From Methylococcus capsulatus str. Texas = ATCC 19069 (GTDB lineage Bacteria > Pseudomonadota > Gammaproteobacteria > Methylococcales > Methylococcaceae): DNA of 64,000 nucleotides. Made by a program: the position numbers and the translations under genes. The first letter of the stretch is position 1; the number at the start of each line of letters is the position of its first letter. Shown piece by piece: positions 1 through 9,599 of the stretch. The notes below the pieces were generated by a model. The model did not search any database. It worked only from the letters and a program-made list of their open reading frames with translations, and was not told where the DNA came from. The stretch spans positions 1 through 64,000 of the forward strand of contig NZ_AUKJ01000003.1 in assembly GCF_000424685.1 (NCBI RefSeq), in the 5' to 3' direction.

Positions 1-458
1 ATGTCGATGTCCGAGGCCTGCCCCTGGAATCCCCCCAGCGGCTGGTGAATCATGATCCGCGAATGCGGCAGGCAGTAGCGCTTGCCGGCCGCGCCCCCGG
101 CCAGCAGCAGCGCCCCCATGCTGGCGGCCTGGCCGACACAGAGGGTGCTGACGTCCGGCTTGATGAACTGCATGGTGTCGTAAATCGCCAGTCCCGCCGT
201 CACCAGCCCGCCGGGGGAGTTGATGTAGAGATGTATGTCCTTGTCGGGATTCTCCGATTCCAGGAACAGCAACTGCGCGATCACCAGATTGGCCATGTAG
301 TCCTCGACCTGGCCCACCAGAAAAATCACGCGCTCTTTCAGCAGCCGCGAATAAATGTCGAAGGCACGCTCGCCGCGCGCCGACTGCTCGATCACGATGG
401 GCACCAGCCCGCCCGCAGCTGTCTCGGGCCGTTTCAAGCCCCTGTCGTCCGTCATCAT
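1..458 (-). CDS. clpP: ATP-dependent Clp protease proteolytic subunit (C-terminal part outside window)
   Basis: Serine protease subunit that forms the barrel of ClpXP/ClpAP in the cytoplasm. The visible 152 codons contain the catalytic serine in GQAASMGA (about residue 113) and the histidine in RIMIHQP (about residue 138); the catalytic aspartate lies beyond the window edge. Tandem ATG codons at 458 and 455 are both possible starts. The gene directly follows tig on the same strand, the usual tig-clpP order, so the two chaperone/protease genes are probably co-transcribed. There is no sign of damage in the visible part. Confidence 0.95.
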   Translation of the reverse strand, partial: MMTDDRGLKRPETAAGGLVPIVIEQSARGERAFDIYSRLLKERVIFLVGQVEDYMANLVIAQLLFLESENPDKDIHLYINSPGGLVTAGLAIYDTMQFIKPDVSTLCVGQAASMGALLLAGGAAGKRYCLPHSRIMIHQPLGGFQGQASDID

Positions 459-469
459 CGGCCTGGGTC

Positions 470-1792
470 TCACGATTGGGGTTGCTGTTCCGTGGCACCG
501 GCCGGCGCCATGAGCGTTGCGAAATCCACGCGCTGCTCCGTCACTGCCGCCTTGGACAGGATCAGATCCACGACCTGATCCTCCAGCACCAGGTTTTCGA
601 TTTCACGCAGGTTATTTTTGTCGGAATAGTACCAGTTGACCACCTGCTCCGGATTTTCATAGCTCTGGGCCTGCTCCTCGATGGTGGAGCGCACTCGCTT
701 CCGGTCCACGCTGAGCTTGTTCTCGTCGATCAGCTTGCTCAGGATCAGCCCCAAAGCCACGCGCCGCTTCGCCAACGGGGTGTAGCGCTCCTTCAGCGCT
801 TCCAGTTCGACACCCGGGTTCCCCTGCTCGGCCGCCTTGTGATACGGCTGCAGCAGCTCGTTGAGTTCGTCCGCCACGAGCACTTCGGGCAAAGTGAAGG
901 AATTGGCCGCCAGCAAGGCGTCCAGGACGGCCGACTTGGTGCGAGCCTTGAGGGCGCGCCGCATTTCCCGCTCCATATTGGCTCGGACGTCGGCCCTGAA
1001 CGCCTCGACATCGCCATCCACGCCGAAGGTCTTGACGAAATCGGCATCGACTTCCGGCAGCACGCTCTCGTTGATCCCGACGACCTCGACATCGAACGCG
1101 ACCGTCTTGCCGGCCAGTTTCTCGTTGCCGTAGTCCGCGGGGACATCCAGCTCGAAGGCCAGCCGACTTCCTACTTCCGCCCCGATCAGCTTTTCCTCGA
1201 ACCCCGGGACCAGTGGCCTCCCTCCCAGCACGACGCGGAAATTTTCGAGTCGGCCATCGGTAAGGCTTTCCTCCCCCAGCTTGCCTTCGAAATGGATCAC
1301 CACCTCGTCATTCAAGGCGGCCGGACGCTCCACGGCACGTCGGCTACGGCGCTGCTCCCGCAACCGCTGGACCATCGCTTCCAGATCGCCTTCCGTCACC
1401 TCGCAGACGAAACGCGGGCACTGCAGGTTTTCCAGGGGGGACGGTTCGAAATCCGGCAGGACTTCGAAGTCCGCGATGTAGGAAAGCCCCTCCCCTTCCC
1501 CGATGGCCGTTGCCGTGATTCGCGGCATGCCGGCCGGCCTCAGGTTTTCGTCGTTCACGGCCTGATGGAAACTGGATTGGATCATCTCCGACAGCACCTC
1601 CTCCCGCACCTGGGCGCCAAAGCGCTTGCGGACGAGGCCAGCAGGCGCCTTGCCGGGACGGAAGCCGTCCAACCTGACCTCGCGGGCCAAGGATTTCAGG
1701 CGTGACTCGACCTTTTCCCGGATCTTTTCTTCGGGGACGTTCACGGTCATTTTCCGGCTCAACTCGGAGACGGTTTCAACGGACACTTGCAT
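470..1792 (-). CDS. tig: Trigger factor (ribosome-associated chaperone/PPIase)
   Basis: Ribosome-bound folding factor of 440 aa, close to the family's usual 430-450. The N-terminal ribosome-docking loop is visible as GFRPGKAP (about residues 43-50). A central FKBP-like PPIase domain spans roughly 160-245 and begins near the conserved [10 protein letters not shown] stretch. The helical C-terminal chaperone arms fill the rest. The gene stops 11 nt before the clpP start on the same strand. The ATG at 1792 gives the canonical MQVSVE start, so no alternative start is needed. Confidence 0.97.
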   Translation of the reverse strand: MQVSVETVSELSRKMTVNVPEEKIREKVESRLKSLAREVRLDGFRPGKAPAGLVRKRFGAQVREEVLSEMIQSSFHQAVNDENLRPAGMPRITATAIGEGEGLSYIADFEVLPDFEPSPLENLQCPRFVCEVTEGDLEAMVQRLREQRRSRRAVERPAALNDEVVIHFEGKLGEESLTDGRLENFRVVLGGRPLVPGFEEKLIGAEVGSRLAFELDVPADYGNEKLAGKTVAFDVEVVGINESVLPEVDADFVKTFGVDGDVEAFRADVRANMEREMRRALKARTKSAVLDALLAANSFTLPEVLVADELNELLQPYHKAAEQGNPGVELEALKERYTPLAKRRVALGLILSKLIDENKLSVDRKRVRSTIEEQAQSYENPEQVVNWYYSDKNNLREIENLVLEDQVVDLILSKAAVTEQRVDFATLMAPAGATEQQPQS

Positions 1793-1896
1793 ACTCGAAA
1801 TACCTCGGGTTCAACTTGGGCGTGGGTGCATTCAATCGGAGATGTGCCGGATGCGCTTCACCGCCTGAAGGCGGATGGCGGGCAGGCCAACGAGAG

Positions 1897-1981
1897 TGGT
1901 GCGAATGGAGAGACTCGAACTCTCAAGGGTTTCCCCACTGGAACCTAAATCCAGCGCGTCTACCAGTTTCGCCACATTCGC
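1897..1981 (-). tRNA. tRNA-Leu (anticodon TAG)
   Basis: Read on the minus strand this folds as an 85-nt type II tRNA with a long variable arm and an encoded 3' CCA (1897-1899). The anticodon stem CTGGA/TCCAG encloses the loop TTTAGGT, giving anticodon TAG for CUA leucine codons. The T-arm GTTCGAGTC and a 7-bp GCGAATG acceptor stem are intact. Confidence 0.95.
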
Positions 1982-2123
1982 AATGAATTCATGGTTCAAT
2001 TATACTCGCGGCGTCTGGCAGGACGGGCACCAGGAAAGCGCGGACATGGCAGACGATTGGGCCGGTTTCGGCAAAGAGTCACGCCATATTATAGGGATTT
2101 CAACAAATTTTCACATCCTCCCG

Positions 2124-3017
2124 ATGCGCTTCCGTTCCGCTCTCGCCGCCGCGCTTGCTCCGTTCGTTTGCCTCGCCCTCGCCCTGATCCTCGTCGCTGC
2201 CCTCAGCTATCCCTTGGTCCGGCTCAGTGCCGGCACGCTCGGTATCACCGCGATCCTGAGCCGCGGCACCCTGCTGCTGCTCTTCGCCGGTCTCATCCTG
2301 GGCGCGAGACGGCTAGGGATCGGCTGGCGCTCGGTAGGCTTTCCCGCCAGTTACGCCGTGTTCGTCCGCCAGATCGGCATCGGGCTCGGCTTGGGCCTGG
2401 TGATGCTGGGGTTGCACGTCGCCGTGATCATGGCACTCGACATCCGCGTGTTCAGCGAAATCCAGGCGGCCCGCCACCCTTCCATTCCAGTATTGCTGCT
2501 CAAGCACGTCGGAGTCGCGCTGTTGCTGGCGACCAGCGAAGAGCTGCTGTTCCGGGGTTTGACCTTCGCGATTCTGGCAAAGTTCGTCGGTCCCGCCCAC
2601 GTCATCGCCATCACATCCTTCTATTACACGCTGCCGCATTTCCTCCGCAGCCGGCTGAAACTGGGGGAGAGCGAACTGAACTGGGACAGCGGCTTCACGG
2701 TGCTGGCGGATGCGGTGGGCAATGGCATCACGGAAGCCGACTTCAGCTCCTTTCTGGCGCTGTTGTGCGCGGGCGTGTTCCTGGGCTGCATGCGTGCGCG
2801 GACCGTACAGGGTCTCGGCTACTGCATCGGCATCCATGCAGGATGGGTTTTTGTCATCAAGACGTGCAAGTCTTTCACCCATGATGGCAACGCGGGACCA
2901 TTCGGCGTACTGGTGGGCTCCTACGACGCCATCATCGGCTATCTCTCCGCGGGCTGGATCAGCGCTTGTACAGTGCTCTTCCTGTTCGCCACCCGTTCAG
3001 GAACAAACGTCCGATGA
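2124..3017 (+). CDS. CPBP-family intramembrane protease-like protein
   Basis: Multi-spanning membrane protein of 297 aa with the CPBP (CAAX protease and bacteriocin-processing) signature: motif EELLFRG at residues 139-145, followed by a histidine-bearing segment (LPHFL) in a later helix. Family members are site-2-type glutamic proteases or prenyl-protein proteases in the inner membrane. The substrate cannot be inferred. The frame is open further upstream, but only over the opposite-strand tRNA-Leu, so the ATG at 2124 is preferred. The stop overlaps the start of the aldolase gene (ATGA), suggesting translational coupling. Confidence 0.75.
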   Translation: MRFRSALAAALAPFVCLALALILVAALSYPLVRLSAGTLGITAILSRGTLLLLFAGLILGARRLGIGWRSVGFPASYAVFVRQIGIGLGLGLVMLGLHVAVIMALDIRVFSEIQAARHPSIPVLLLKHVGVALLLATSEELLFRGLTFAILAKFVGPAHVIAITSFYYTLPHFLRSRLKLGESELNWDSGFTVLADAVGNGITEADFSSFLALLCAGVFLGCMRARTVQGLGYCIGIHAGWVFVIKTCKSFTHDGNAGPFGVLVGSYDAIIGYLSAGWISACTVLFLFATRSGTNVR

Positions 3018-3676
3018 TGACAGGCCGCGAAGGCGTCACCCGATACCGGCTGATTTTCACACCGGGCCCCCTGCCTCACCCCGACCTTATCCGGGAGCTG
3101 AACGCATGGCGCAGCATCATCCGGATGCTGGGTCTCAACGGGTGCGATCCGCAGCGTTACGGCGGCCTTGCCTATGGAAACGTCAGCCTTCGCCTCCCCG
3201 ACGGCGGTATCCGCTTCCTGATCAGCGGGACCCAAACCGGCGGACGCATGCATCTGACCGCCGACGACTATTGCGAGGTGCACGGCTTCGATCTGGAAAC
3301 GAACCGGTTGGAGGCGCGCGGCCCCATCCCGCCGTCCTCCGAAGCCCTGACGCACGCCGCCGTCTATCGTGCCGATCCGGCATGGCACTGCGTCATGCAT
3401 GCCCATTCCCCCGAAATCTGGCGCCACGCCGGGACGCTCGGCCTGCGGACCACGGCGCCGGAGATCGAGTATGGCACCCCGGCGATGGCGCTGGCGGTGG
3501 CGGCCCTGGCCACGAAACCCGGTGTGCCGCTGATCGCCATGCTGGGCCACTCCGACGGCGTCATCGCCTACGGCGGGACGGTCGATGCCACCGCCCGGAT
3601 TCTGATAACTTACCTCGCCGAAGCCCTGCAACTGGACGACTCCTCGACGGCGGGGCAGCCGGCGACCACGCCATGA
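3014..3676 (+). CDS. Class II aldolase/adducin-family protein
   Basis: Cytosolic 220-aa protein of the metal-dependent class II aldolase/adducin fold (fuculose-phosphate aldolase, MtnB and relatives). Visible landmarks are GNVSLR, the acidic residue in PPSSEALTH, the metal-binding HxH in VMHAHSPE and a third histidine in MLGHSDG. Its substrate is unknown. The ATG at 3014 overlaps the CPBP stop by 4 nt; a second ATG follows at 3017. Co-transcription with the downstream secreted protein and cytochrome P460 is plausible from the short gaps, but no functional link is evident. Confidence 0.7.
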   Translation: MMTGREGVTRYRLIFTPGPLPHPDLIRELNAWRSIIRMLGLNGCDPQRYGGLAYGNVSLRLPDGGIRFLISGTQTGGRMHLTADDYCEVHGFDLETNRLEARGPIPPSSEALTHAAVYRADPAWHCVMHAHSPEIWRHAGTLGLRTTAPEIEYGTPAMALAVAALATKPGVPLIAMLGHSDGVIAYGGTVDATARILITYLAEALQLDDSSTAGQPATTP

Positions 3677-3691
3677 CCAAGGAGCCACGCC

Positions 3692-4093
3692 ATGAGATTC
3701 GAGACGATCATCGCCTGTCTACCGCTGCCGCTGGTCCCCGTGATGGCCTCGGGCGCCGCCCTCAGCCATCACGGCGGCCTGATCCTCGATTGCACCCCAC
3801 CCCTGTTTTTCGAAGAATCGCCCGCGAACGATTCGAGCGTGGAAATCTTCGACCGGTTTTCCTTCACGGCTTCCGACAACACCGACGGCGCCACGCTGAA
3901 AATCTGGGTGGACGGGAAGCCGGTTGCGCCCACGATCACGCCGCAGCGCAGCGGACGCCTGACCGTCGAAGGCCGCCCCGACGCCCCGATCGACCAACCC
4001 GGCTCCCGAGTACGGATACTGGTCAGCGGGTTCAGCAAGGATGGCTGCGAACGCAGCCACGCCTATTATGTCCACGTCAGACCCAAGGGCTGA
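3692..4093 (+). CDS. Small secreted protein of unknown function
   Basis: 133 aa with an N-terminal hydrophobic segment ending near MASGAALS that looks like a Sec signal peptide. The mature part has two cysteines (LDCTPP and DGCERS) that could form a disulfide, and beta-strand-rich composition. A ribosome binding site AAGGAG lies just upstream. I do not recognise the family. It sits between the aldolase and cytochrome P460 genes on the same strand, so it may be periplasmic and co-expressed with P460. Confidence 0.6.
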   Translation: MRFETIIACLPLPLVPVMASGAALSHHGGLILDCTPPLFFEESPANDSSVEIFDRFSFTASDNTDGATLKIWVDGKPVAPTITPQRSGRLTVEGRPDAPIDQPGSRVRILVSGFSKDGCERSHAYYVHVRPKG

Positions 4094-4138
4094 CCCGACC
4101 TTACGTCCCAGAGCAACGTCATCATAAGGAGACCACCC

Positions 4139-4624
4139 ATGCGTAAACTGGCCATCGCCCTGTTGTTTCCCGCCGCCGCGGTCCTTGCCGAACCGGCAGC
4201 CGCGCCCAACGGCATTTCGCTCCCTGCCGGCTACAAGGACTGGAAGATGATCGGCGTTTCCTCACGGATCGAGCAGAACAATTTGCGCGCGATCCTCGGC
4301 AACGACATCGCCGTCAAGGCCGCGCGCGAAGGCAGGACCCATCCCTGGCCGGACGGCGCGATTCTGGTCAAGCTGTCGTGGAAAAAGAGCACCCATGAGC
4401 TGTTCCCGTCGGCCGAGGTACCCGGTGACTTCACTCAGGCCGATTTCATGGTCAAGGATGCCGCCAAGTACGCCTCGACCGGCGGCTGGGGCTATGCCCG
4501 GTGGCTGGGGATGGAACAGAAACCCTACGGCGCGAACGCCGATTTCGCCCAGGAATGCATGGGCTGCCACAGCGGCGCCAAAGCCGCCGACTACGTCTTC
4601 ACCCATCCGGCCAAGCTTCCGTAA
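4139..4624 (+). CDS. cytL: Cytochrome P460 (hydroxylamine-oxidising c-type haem protein)
   Basis: Periplasmic c-haem protein of 161 aa. It has a short signal peptide (about residues 1-17), the haem-attachment motif CMGCH at 140-144, and the P460 body. The lysine in AILVKLSWKK (K78) is the candidate for the lysine-haem crosslink that defines P460 proteins. Family members oxidise hydroxylamine to N2O or nitrite; in methanotrophs this detoxifies hydroxylamine made when methane monooxygenase oxidises ammonia. RBS AAGGAGA precedes the ATG. The symbol follows methanotroph usage. Confidence 0.85.
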   Translation: MRKLAIALLFPAAAVLAEPAAAPNGISLPAGYKDWKMIGVSSRIEQNNLRAILGNDIAVKAAREGRTHPWPDGAILVKLSWKKSTHELFPSAEVPGDFTQADFMVKDAAKYASTGGWGYARWLGMEQKPYGANADFAQECMGCHSGAKAADYVFTHPAKLP

Positions 4625-4684
4625 GCGTACGGCCCCCCATCGCGAAAAAAGCGGCGGGTGAGGGGCCGGACCCAACCGGCGCGG

Positions 4685-5155
4685 TCAGCCGCCCACTTTC
4701 AGCAGTTCCACTTCGAAGATCAGCGCGGCGTTCGGGGGAATGAGCCTCCCGACGCCGTATTCGCCGTAACCGAGCTCCGGCGGAATGAAAAAGCGGTACT
4801 TGGCCCCCGGCTTCATCAGTTGGAGCCCTTCCGTCCAGCCCGGTATCACGCCGTTCAGCGGGAAGCTGACGCCGTCCCCCGCATCGAAAGTCGAACCGTC
4901 GGGAAATCCGCCCTTGTAGTTGACCGTCACGGTATCCGTCGCCTTGGGCGATTCGCCCGCGCCCTCGCGGATCACTTCATACTGCAAGCCGCTGGCCGTG
5001 GTGACCACCCCGGCTTTCTGCCCGTTGGCTGCCATGAACTGCCTGGCTTCCATCAGATTCTTCTCTCCATCGAACGAAGGCCCGCACGCAGCCAGGCCGA
5101 TTGCAAACAGCGCCGGCAAAAACCCGCGCCTCCTCGATTTCGCCACTGAAAACAT
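4685..5155 (-). CDS. FKBP-type peptidyl-prolyl cis-trans isomerase, lipoprotein
   Basis: 156-aa envelope PPIase. A basic N-terminus and hydrophobic stretch end in the lipobox LAAC (C24), so it is probably lipid-anchored. The FKBP domain fills residues about 60-154, with the conserved VTVNYKG, FDAG, VIPGWTEGL and GYGEYGVG segments. A short region before the domain resembles the FKBP dimerisation segment. It catalyses proline isomerisation during envelope protein folding. It is convergent with cytL. Confidence 0.88.
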   Translation of the reverse strand: MFSVAKSRRRGFLPALFAIGLAACGPSFDGEKNLMEARQFMAANGQKAGVVTTASGLQYEVIREGAGESPKATDTVTVNYKGGFPDGSTFDAGDGVSFPLNGVIPGWTEGLQLMKPGAKYRFFIPPELGYGEYGVGRLIPPNAALIFEVELLKVGG

Positions 5156-5181
5156 CCCATGTCCCCCTAACCCGGCAGCCG

Positions 5182-5643
5182 TCAGACGACCCCGAAAACC
5201 AATCCGATGATGAACAAAGCCCCCATGACCGCGAGCGCCTTGAGCGTGAAGCCCGCGACCTTGGCCACCAGCCGGTCGCGGGCGGCGATGAACCGGGCCA
5301 TCGCATCCAGATCGCCACGCTCCAGCTCGGCCGGCGCCAGCCCGCCCACCTCGACCAGCCCCAGGTCCTCCGCCAGTTGCGCCTTGCGCAGGAAATCGAC
5401 CTGCTCGTAAGCCACGCCACAGTCGAACACGAATTCGGCCAGCGCCCGCTCTCCGGCGCCCGTCCGCGCCAGTGACTCACCCCGTGCCGTCAGATCGAGC
5501 AGGCGTTTGCGGGTGTCCGCCGGCAGCACTGCGGCCAGACCACGAATCCGCTCGGCCAGGCTGCCGCCCTTGGCGCCGTAGTCCTCGGCCAGCAACGTAT
5601 CCAGCCTGGTGAGGGCGGCATCGACTACAGTCTTGGAATCCAT
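5182..5643 (-). CDS. Conserved hypothetical protein with C-terminal membrane anchor
   Basis: 153-aa protein. Residues 1-130 are predicted mostly helical and soluble, with many acidic and basic residues. The last ~20 residues (ALAVMGALFIIGLVFGVV) form a single transmembrane helix, so it is a tail-anchored membrane protein. I do not recognise the family. It lies between the FKBP gene and the YcgN gene on the same strand, with a gap of only 26 nt to YcgN, so it may share that operon. Confidence 0.6.
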   Translation of the reverse strand: MDSKTVVDAALTRLDTLLAEDYGAKGGSLAERIRGLAAVLPADTRKRLLDLTARGESLARTGAGERALAEFVFDCGVAYEQVDFLRKAQLAEDLGLVEVGGLAPAELERGDLDAMARFIAARDRLVAKVAGFTLKALAVMGALFIIGLVFGVV

Positions 5644-5669
5644 ACATCCTCAATTCGCAAAAGGCAGCA

Positions 5670-6113
5670 TCATACTGCATCGCCCAATCCCTCGATGACA
5701 TGATCCTCGATGCAGTCCACGACCGTTTCCGAAACCGCCAACCGGCACACGGACTTGCCGGCACGATGCACCGAATCGGCCGCGCCCGAGACCAGCGGGT
5801 GCCACGCCGGCAGCGGTCGCCCCTCCGAAAGGAGACGGTACGCGCAACTGGCGGGCAGCCAATGGAACTGGTCCGGCACCTGCCGCAGATCCATGCAGTC
5901 GGGCACCAAACGGAAACGATCCTGGTAGGCGGTACAGCGACAGGCGGCGATGTCCAGCAGGCGGCAGGCCACCCGAGTGTACAGAATCTCGCCGGTATCC
6001 TCGTCTTCCAGCTTGTGCAGGCAGCACTTGCCGCAGCCGTCACAGAGCGACTCCCATTCGGCCAGGCTGAGCTCGGCCAACGCCTTGGCGTGCCAGAAAG
6101 GAGCGTCTGCCAT
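5670..6113 (-). CDS. YcgN-family (UPF0260) cysteine-cluster protein
   Basis: 147-aa cytosolic protein of the YcgN/YkgJ group. The N-terminal cluster CDGCGKCC (about residues 24-31) plus later cysteines (VACRLL, ACRCTAY, DCMDL) forms the putative metal or Fe-S binding site of this family. The biochemical role is unknown. Its ATG overlaps the stop of the upstream DUF2959 gene by 4 nt, indicating coupled translation. Confidence 0.85.
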   Translation of the reverse strand: MADAPFWHAKALAELSLAEWESLCDGCGKCCLHKLEDEDTGEILYTRVACRLLDIAACRCTAYQDRFRLVPDCMDLRQVPDQFHWLPASCAYRLLSEGRPLPAWHPLVSGAADSVHRAGKSVCRLAVSETVVDCIEDHVIEGLGDAV

Positions 6114-6811
6114 CAGAGACCGGCCGGCAGCACCTTGGGACCACTCAGCGTACGCATGAACACCTCGGCATGGTCGATGGAGCGCTCCATTGCCTGGATC
6201 AGTCCGGCCACGCCTTGACTCATGTCGGCCAGCTCACCTTCCAGAGAGGCGATGGCCTGGGCATTCAGGTTGTGCTTGAGGAACAACACCTGGTCCCGGA
6301 ATAGCCGCAGGACGGGGTCGATCTTGCTTTCGGCGCGGCGCATGGCACTCATCAGCTGGGCATAGTGCTGCTGTGTCAGCTTCAGCTTTTGCCGGCTCGC
6401 CGCCCGCAGACTGCGGTTGGTGTACTGGTCGAGCTCGTCCTCCCATTCCCGGAACAGCGCTTCGGCCACATCCTGGACCGCGTCGATCCGGTCGCGCACG
6501 GCCAGCGCCTTGGAAGCCGAATAGTCGAACTCGATCTTGAGCTGCCGATAGACGTCCTCGAGGGTGCCGCCATCGAAGCGGGTCAAGGCGCTGAATCTTT
6601 CCAGGGCGGTCTGGAACTGCTCCTTGGCCTCCTCCAGACTGCCGCGCGCGCTGTCGACCCGCGCCACCAGAATGTCGCGCTTGTGCCGGCCGGCCGATTC
6701 GACCATCTGGAAATAGATTTTCTGGAATTTGCCGCCGATCAGCCGAATGATCGGGCTCAGCAGCCCCGTCAAGGTGAGATAATTTCCGCTACCGGAACCC
6801 GATTTACGCAT
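6113..6811 (-). CDS. DUF2959-family protein
   Basis: 232-aa, strongly helical, probably coiled-coil protein. Recognisable family segments include [22 protein letters not shown] and [15 protein letters not shown]. Members are common in gammaproteobacteria and have no assigned function. The ATG at 6811 is preferred; an in-frame GTG at 6823 would add four residues. It is the promoter-proximal gene of a two-gene unit with YcgN through an ATGA overlap. Confidence 0.8.
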   Translation of the reverse strand: MRKSGSGSGNYLTLTGLLSPIIRLIGGKFQKIYFQMVESAGRHKRDILVARVDSARGSLEEAKEQFQTALERFSALTRFDGGTLEDVYRQLKIEFDYSASKALAVRDRIDAVQDVAEALFREWEDELDQYTNRSLRAASRQKLKLTQQHYAQLMSAMRRAESKIDPVLRLFRDQVLFLKHNLNAQAIASLEGELADMSQGVAGLIQAMERSIDHAEVFMRTLSGPKVLPAGL

Positions 6812-6899
6812 CGTCGCAACCACTTTCGAGAAAGTCCGCGGACATGCCCGCAGTGACCGGCGATTTTACTCCCAACACACTCACCAGGTACAAAAGGCC

Positions 6900-7340
6900 A
6901 TGCCCCGCCCCGAAACACCCGCCCTCGCCGCCGACGTCATCATCGAGCTGACCGACCGCCCCGGCCGTCCCATCGTCCTGATCGAGCGCGGCTTCCCGCC
7001 GCTGGGTTGGGCCATCCCCGGCGGGTTCGTGGACGTCGGCGAAACGGTGGAGCGGGCCGCGATCCGCGAAGCGCTGGAAGAAACGGGCCTAACGGTACAC
7101 CTCACTGCCCTGCTCGGGCTCTATTCCGACCCGGCACGCGATCCCCGCGGGCATACCGTCACCGCCGTCTACGTCGCAGAAGCCACCGGCGACCCGCTGG
7201 CTGCGGACGACGCCAAGACTTGCCGGATCGTCAGTCTGGACGCGCTCCCGGAGCCGCTGGTGTTCGACCATGCCCAGGTGCTCGCCGATTACCGCCGGTT
7301 CCGCGAACAGGGACGACCTGCGCCGTTGCGGATCGTTTGA
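6900..7340 (+). CDS. Nudix hydrolase
   Basis: 146-aa protein with a complete Nudix box at residues 42-64 (pattern G-x5-E-x7-REUxEExGU, all key Glu/Arg residues present). It hydrolyses a nucleoside diphosphate linked to another group; the specific substrate cannot be read from sequence, though the layout resembles ADP-ribose pyrophosphatase or MutT-like enzymes. Cytosolic. It is transcribed away from DUF2959 and convergent with gluQ, with only 18 nt between the stops. Confidence 0.85.
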   Translation: MPRPETPALAADVIIELTDRPGRPIVLIERGFPPLGWAIPGGFVDVGETVERAAIREALEETGLTVHLTALLGLYSDPARDPRGHTVTAVYVAEATGDPLAADDAKTCRIVSLDALPEPLVFDHAQVLADYRRFREQGRPAPLRIV

Positions 7341-7358
7341 GGGAAACCGCCGAGGACT

Positions 7359-8267
7359 TCAAACCGCCAGCCCGCCAACGTCTATCCTTCGCCCCGGAGG
7401 CAGGCGCCGGATGTCCCAGTGCGCCACTGCCCAATCCAGAATCTCGGCCGGCTTGGCCCCGATGAGAGCCGGCTCTGGAACGAACCCCAGCAGGGCCAGC
7501 ACGGTCCACAGGTTTTCCGACGGGGCATCCGCGTCCACCGGGCGGGCCCCCGCCTGCTTGCTCAATTTGATGCCGCCGCGGTCGGTCAACACCGGGATGT
7601 GGCAGTAGTCCGGCCGTGGCAGACCGAGGCATTGCTGCAGCAGGATCTGGCGTGGAGTGGAGTCGAGCAGATCGACACCCCGCAGCACCTCGGTCACTCT
7701 CTGCTCCGCGTCGTCGATGACGGTGGCGAGATGATAGGCAGGAAGACCATCGCGGCGGCGGACGACGAAGTCGCCCACTGCGCTGCCCAGGTCCTGCTCG
7801 ATCCGGCCCTGGAGGCGGTCATCGAAACCGATGACCGCATCGCCCACCCGGAGCCGCAGCGCATGTTCACCGGCCGGCGGACGCGGATAACGGGCCCGGC
7901 AGCGGCCGGAGTAGATCGGGCCGGAACCGGCGAGTTCGCGGCGCGGACAGGTACATGGAAACACCCGGCTGCCGGCCGCGAGACGCTCCAGCGCCACGCG
8001 GTAGATTTCGTCCCGACGACTCTGGAACAGGACGGCCTCGTCCCACCACAACCCATGCGTCTCCAGGGTGCGGAGGATGCTGTCGGCGTGAGTCTGCCGG
8101 CAGCGCTGCCGATCGGCGTCGTCGATGCGGACCAGCCAGGCGCCGCCCCGCCGACGGGCCTCGCAGAAACCGACCACTGCGGTATAGAGCGAACCGAGGT
8201 GAAGAGGACCGGTGGGAGAGGGGGCGAAACGCCCCCGGTAGGGGGCTGACGGATGGCGGGAATTCAA
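7359..8267 (-). CDS. gluQ: Glutamyl-Q tRNA(Asp) synthetase
   Basis: 302-aa GluRS paralogue lacking the anticodon-binding domain. It attaches glutamate to queuosine in tRNA(Asp). The HIGH-type motif lies in FAPSPTGPLHLGS near the N-terminus, and the KMSKS-like motif is KLSKQ. Zn-ligand cysteines (CTCPRREL and GRCRAR) are present. It sits just downstream of dksA on the same strand, the classic dksA-gluQ pairing. Full-length gltX is present separately at 19286. Confidence 0.93.
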   Translation of the reverse strand: MNSRHPSAPYRGRFAPSPTGPLHLGSLYTAVVGFCEARRRGGAWLVRIDDADRQRCRQTHADSILRTLETHGLWWDEAVLFQSRRDEIYRVALERLAAGSRVFPCTCPRRELAGSGPIYSGRCRARYPRPPAGEHALRLRVGDAVIGFDDRLQGRIEQDLGSAVGDFVVRRRDGLPAYHLATVIDDAEQRVTEVLRGVDLLDSTPRQILLQQCLGLPRPDYCHIPVLTDRGGIKLSKQAGARPVDADAPSENLWTVLALLGFVPEPALIGAKPAEILDWAVAHWDIRRLPPGRRIDVGGLAV

Positions 8268-8285
8268 GCCGGCACGGAGAGACCG

Positions 8286-8717
8286 TCAACCGAGCTGGCG
8301 CTCGCGGATTTCATCCAGGGTCTTGCAGTCGATGCACTGGGTGGCCGTCGGTCGCGCTTCCAGCCGGCGCAGGCCGATTTCCACGCCGCAGGTCTCGCAA
8401 TAGCCGTATTCTCCGCGCTCGAGATTTTCCAGGGCCTCTTCGATCTTCTTGATCAGCTTCCGTTCCCGATCGCGGGTGCGCAACTCGAGGCTGAATTCGG
8501 ATTCCTGGGTGGCGCGGTCGTTCGGATCGGGGAAGTTGGCCGCTTCATCCTTCATGTGGTGGACGGTGCGGTCAACCTCTGCCATGAGCTCGGACTTCCA
8601 GTTCTGGAGGATCCGGCGAAAGTGAGCGACCTGCCCCGGGCTCATGTACTCCTCGCCCTCGGCGGGCTCGTAAGGAGTAAAGCTGAACGGGGTTTCTGGG
8701 GCTTTGACGTTCGACAT
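8286..8717 (-). CDS. dksA: RNA polymerase-binding transcription factor DksA
   Basis: 143-aa coiled-coil regulator that enters the RNA polymerase secondary channel and acts with ppGpp in the stringent response. The coiled-coil spans about residues 30-105, with the DPNDRAT tip segment that carries the key acidic residues. The C-terminal zinc finger has CETC...CIDC with all four cysteines. RBS AAGGAGC lies directly before the ATG. The gluQ gene follows with an 18-nt gap. Confidence 0.95.
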   Translation of the reverse strand: MSNVKAPETPFSFTPYEPAEGEEYMSPGQVAHFRRILQNWKSELMAEVDRTVHHMKDEAANFPDPNDRATQESEFSLELRTRDRERKLIKKIEEALENLERGEYGYCETCGVEIGLRRLEARPTATQCIDCKTLDEIRERQLG

Positions 8718-8871
8718 CCACTAGCTCCTTGGCCGTATCGGGTTAAATCGGTAATTGATAACAGAATGCGCCTGGTCAGGCAAGAATTCCTTGCAGGGGC
8801 GGAAACCTCGCAGGTCGCGGGGAACGACGGGGGACGGAGGGTCGCACCGCGACCCTCCGGAACGGGGAGGG

Positions 8872-9507
8872 TCAGGGTGAAACGACGGTCGCCTTCTCGA
8901 TCACGATGGCCTTCTGCGGGACGTCGGTCGGAAACGGCCCACCGGCGCCGGTCGGCACCTTCGCCATTTCGTCGACCACTTCCATCCCTTTCACGACCTC
9001 ACCAAATACGGCATAACCCCAACCCTGTGGGGTGGGACTCTTGTAATTGAGGAAGTCGTTGTCGACGTAGTTGATGAAGAACTGGGCCGTGGCCGAGTTC
9101 GGATCCGGCGTGCGGGCCATGGCGACGGTGCCACGCCTGTTGGTAAGCCCGTTGTCGGCCTCGTTCTTGATCGGCGCATGGGTGCTCTTCTGCTTGTAAT
9201 CCTGGGTGAAACCGCCTCCCTGGGCCATGAAGCCGGGAATCACACGGTGGAAGATGGTGCCGTCGTAAAACCCTTCCTTGACGTAAGCCAGGAAGTTCGC
9301 AGTGCTGACGGGCGCCTTTTCGGCATCGAGGCGAATCACGATATCACCCAGGTTGGTGTGGAGCTGCACTTGAGTCGGGGTCGGGGTCGGCGGAGCGGTC
9401 ATCTTCTTGGCTTTTCCAGTTTCTTTGGCGATGGAGGTGAGGGGAACGAAGGCGGTGAACAATGCGGTTGCGAAAACGAGGCAGCGCATGGGATGTCTGT
9501 TGAGCAT
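8872..9507 (-). CDS. Cyclophilin-type peptidyl-prolyl isomerase, exported
   Basis: 211-aa PPIase with an N-terminal signal peptide (hydrophobic run ending near residue 25) and a cyclophilin domain from about residue 48. Conserved catalytic-core segments include [15 protein letters not shown] and the [12 protein letters not shown] region. It is predicted to be periplasmic. The ATG at 9507 is preferred because AGG lies about 9 nt upstream; an earlier in-frame ATG at 9561 would put a non-signal-like extension in front. A Pro/Thr-rich linker separates signal and domain. Confidence 0.88.
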   Translation of the reverse strand: MLNRHPMRCLVFATALFTAFVPLTSIAKETGKAKKMTAPPTPTPTQVQLHTNLGDIVIRLDAEKAPVSTANFLAYVKEGFYDGTIFHRVIPGFMAQGGGFTQDYKQKSTHAPIKNEADNGLTNRRGTVAMARTPDPNSATAQFFINYVDNDFLNYKSPTPQGWGYAVFGEVVKGMEVVDEMAKVPTGAGGPFPTDVPQKAIVIEKATVVSP

Positions 9508-9599
9508 CGGGATACCTGCACGAAAGGGTCGATCGAATGGCGGGCGGTATTGTATCGGCAAACGCGTCCGGGCTCGACCTCACGGCGCGGGTTTTGGAA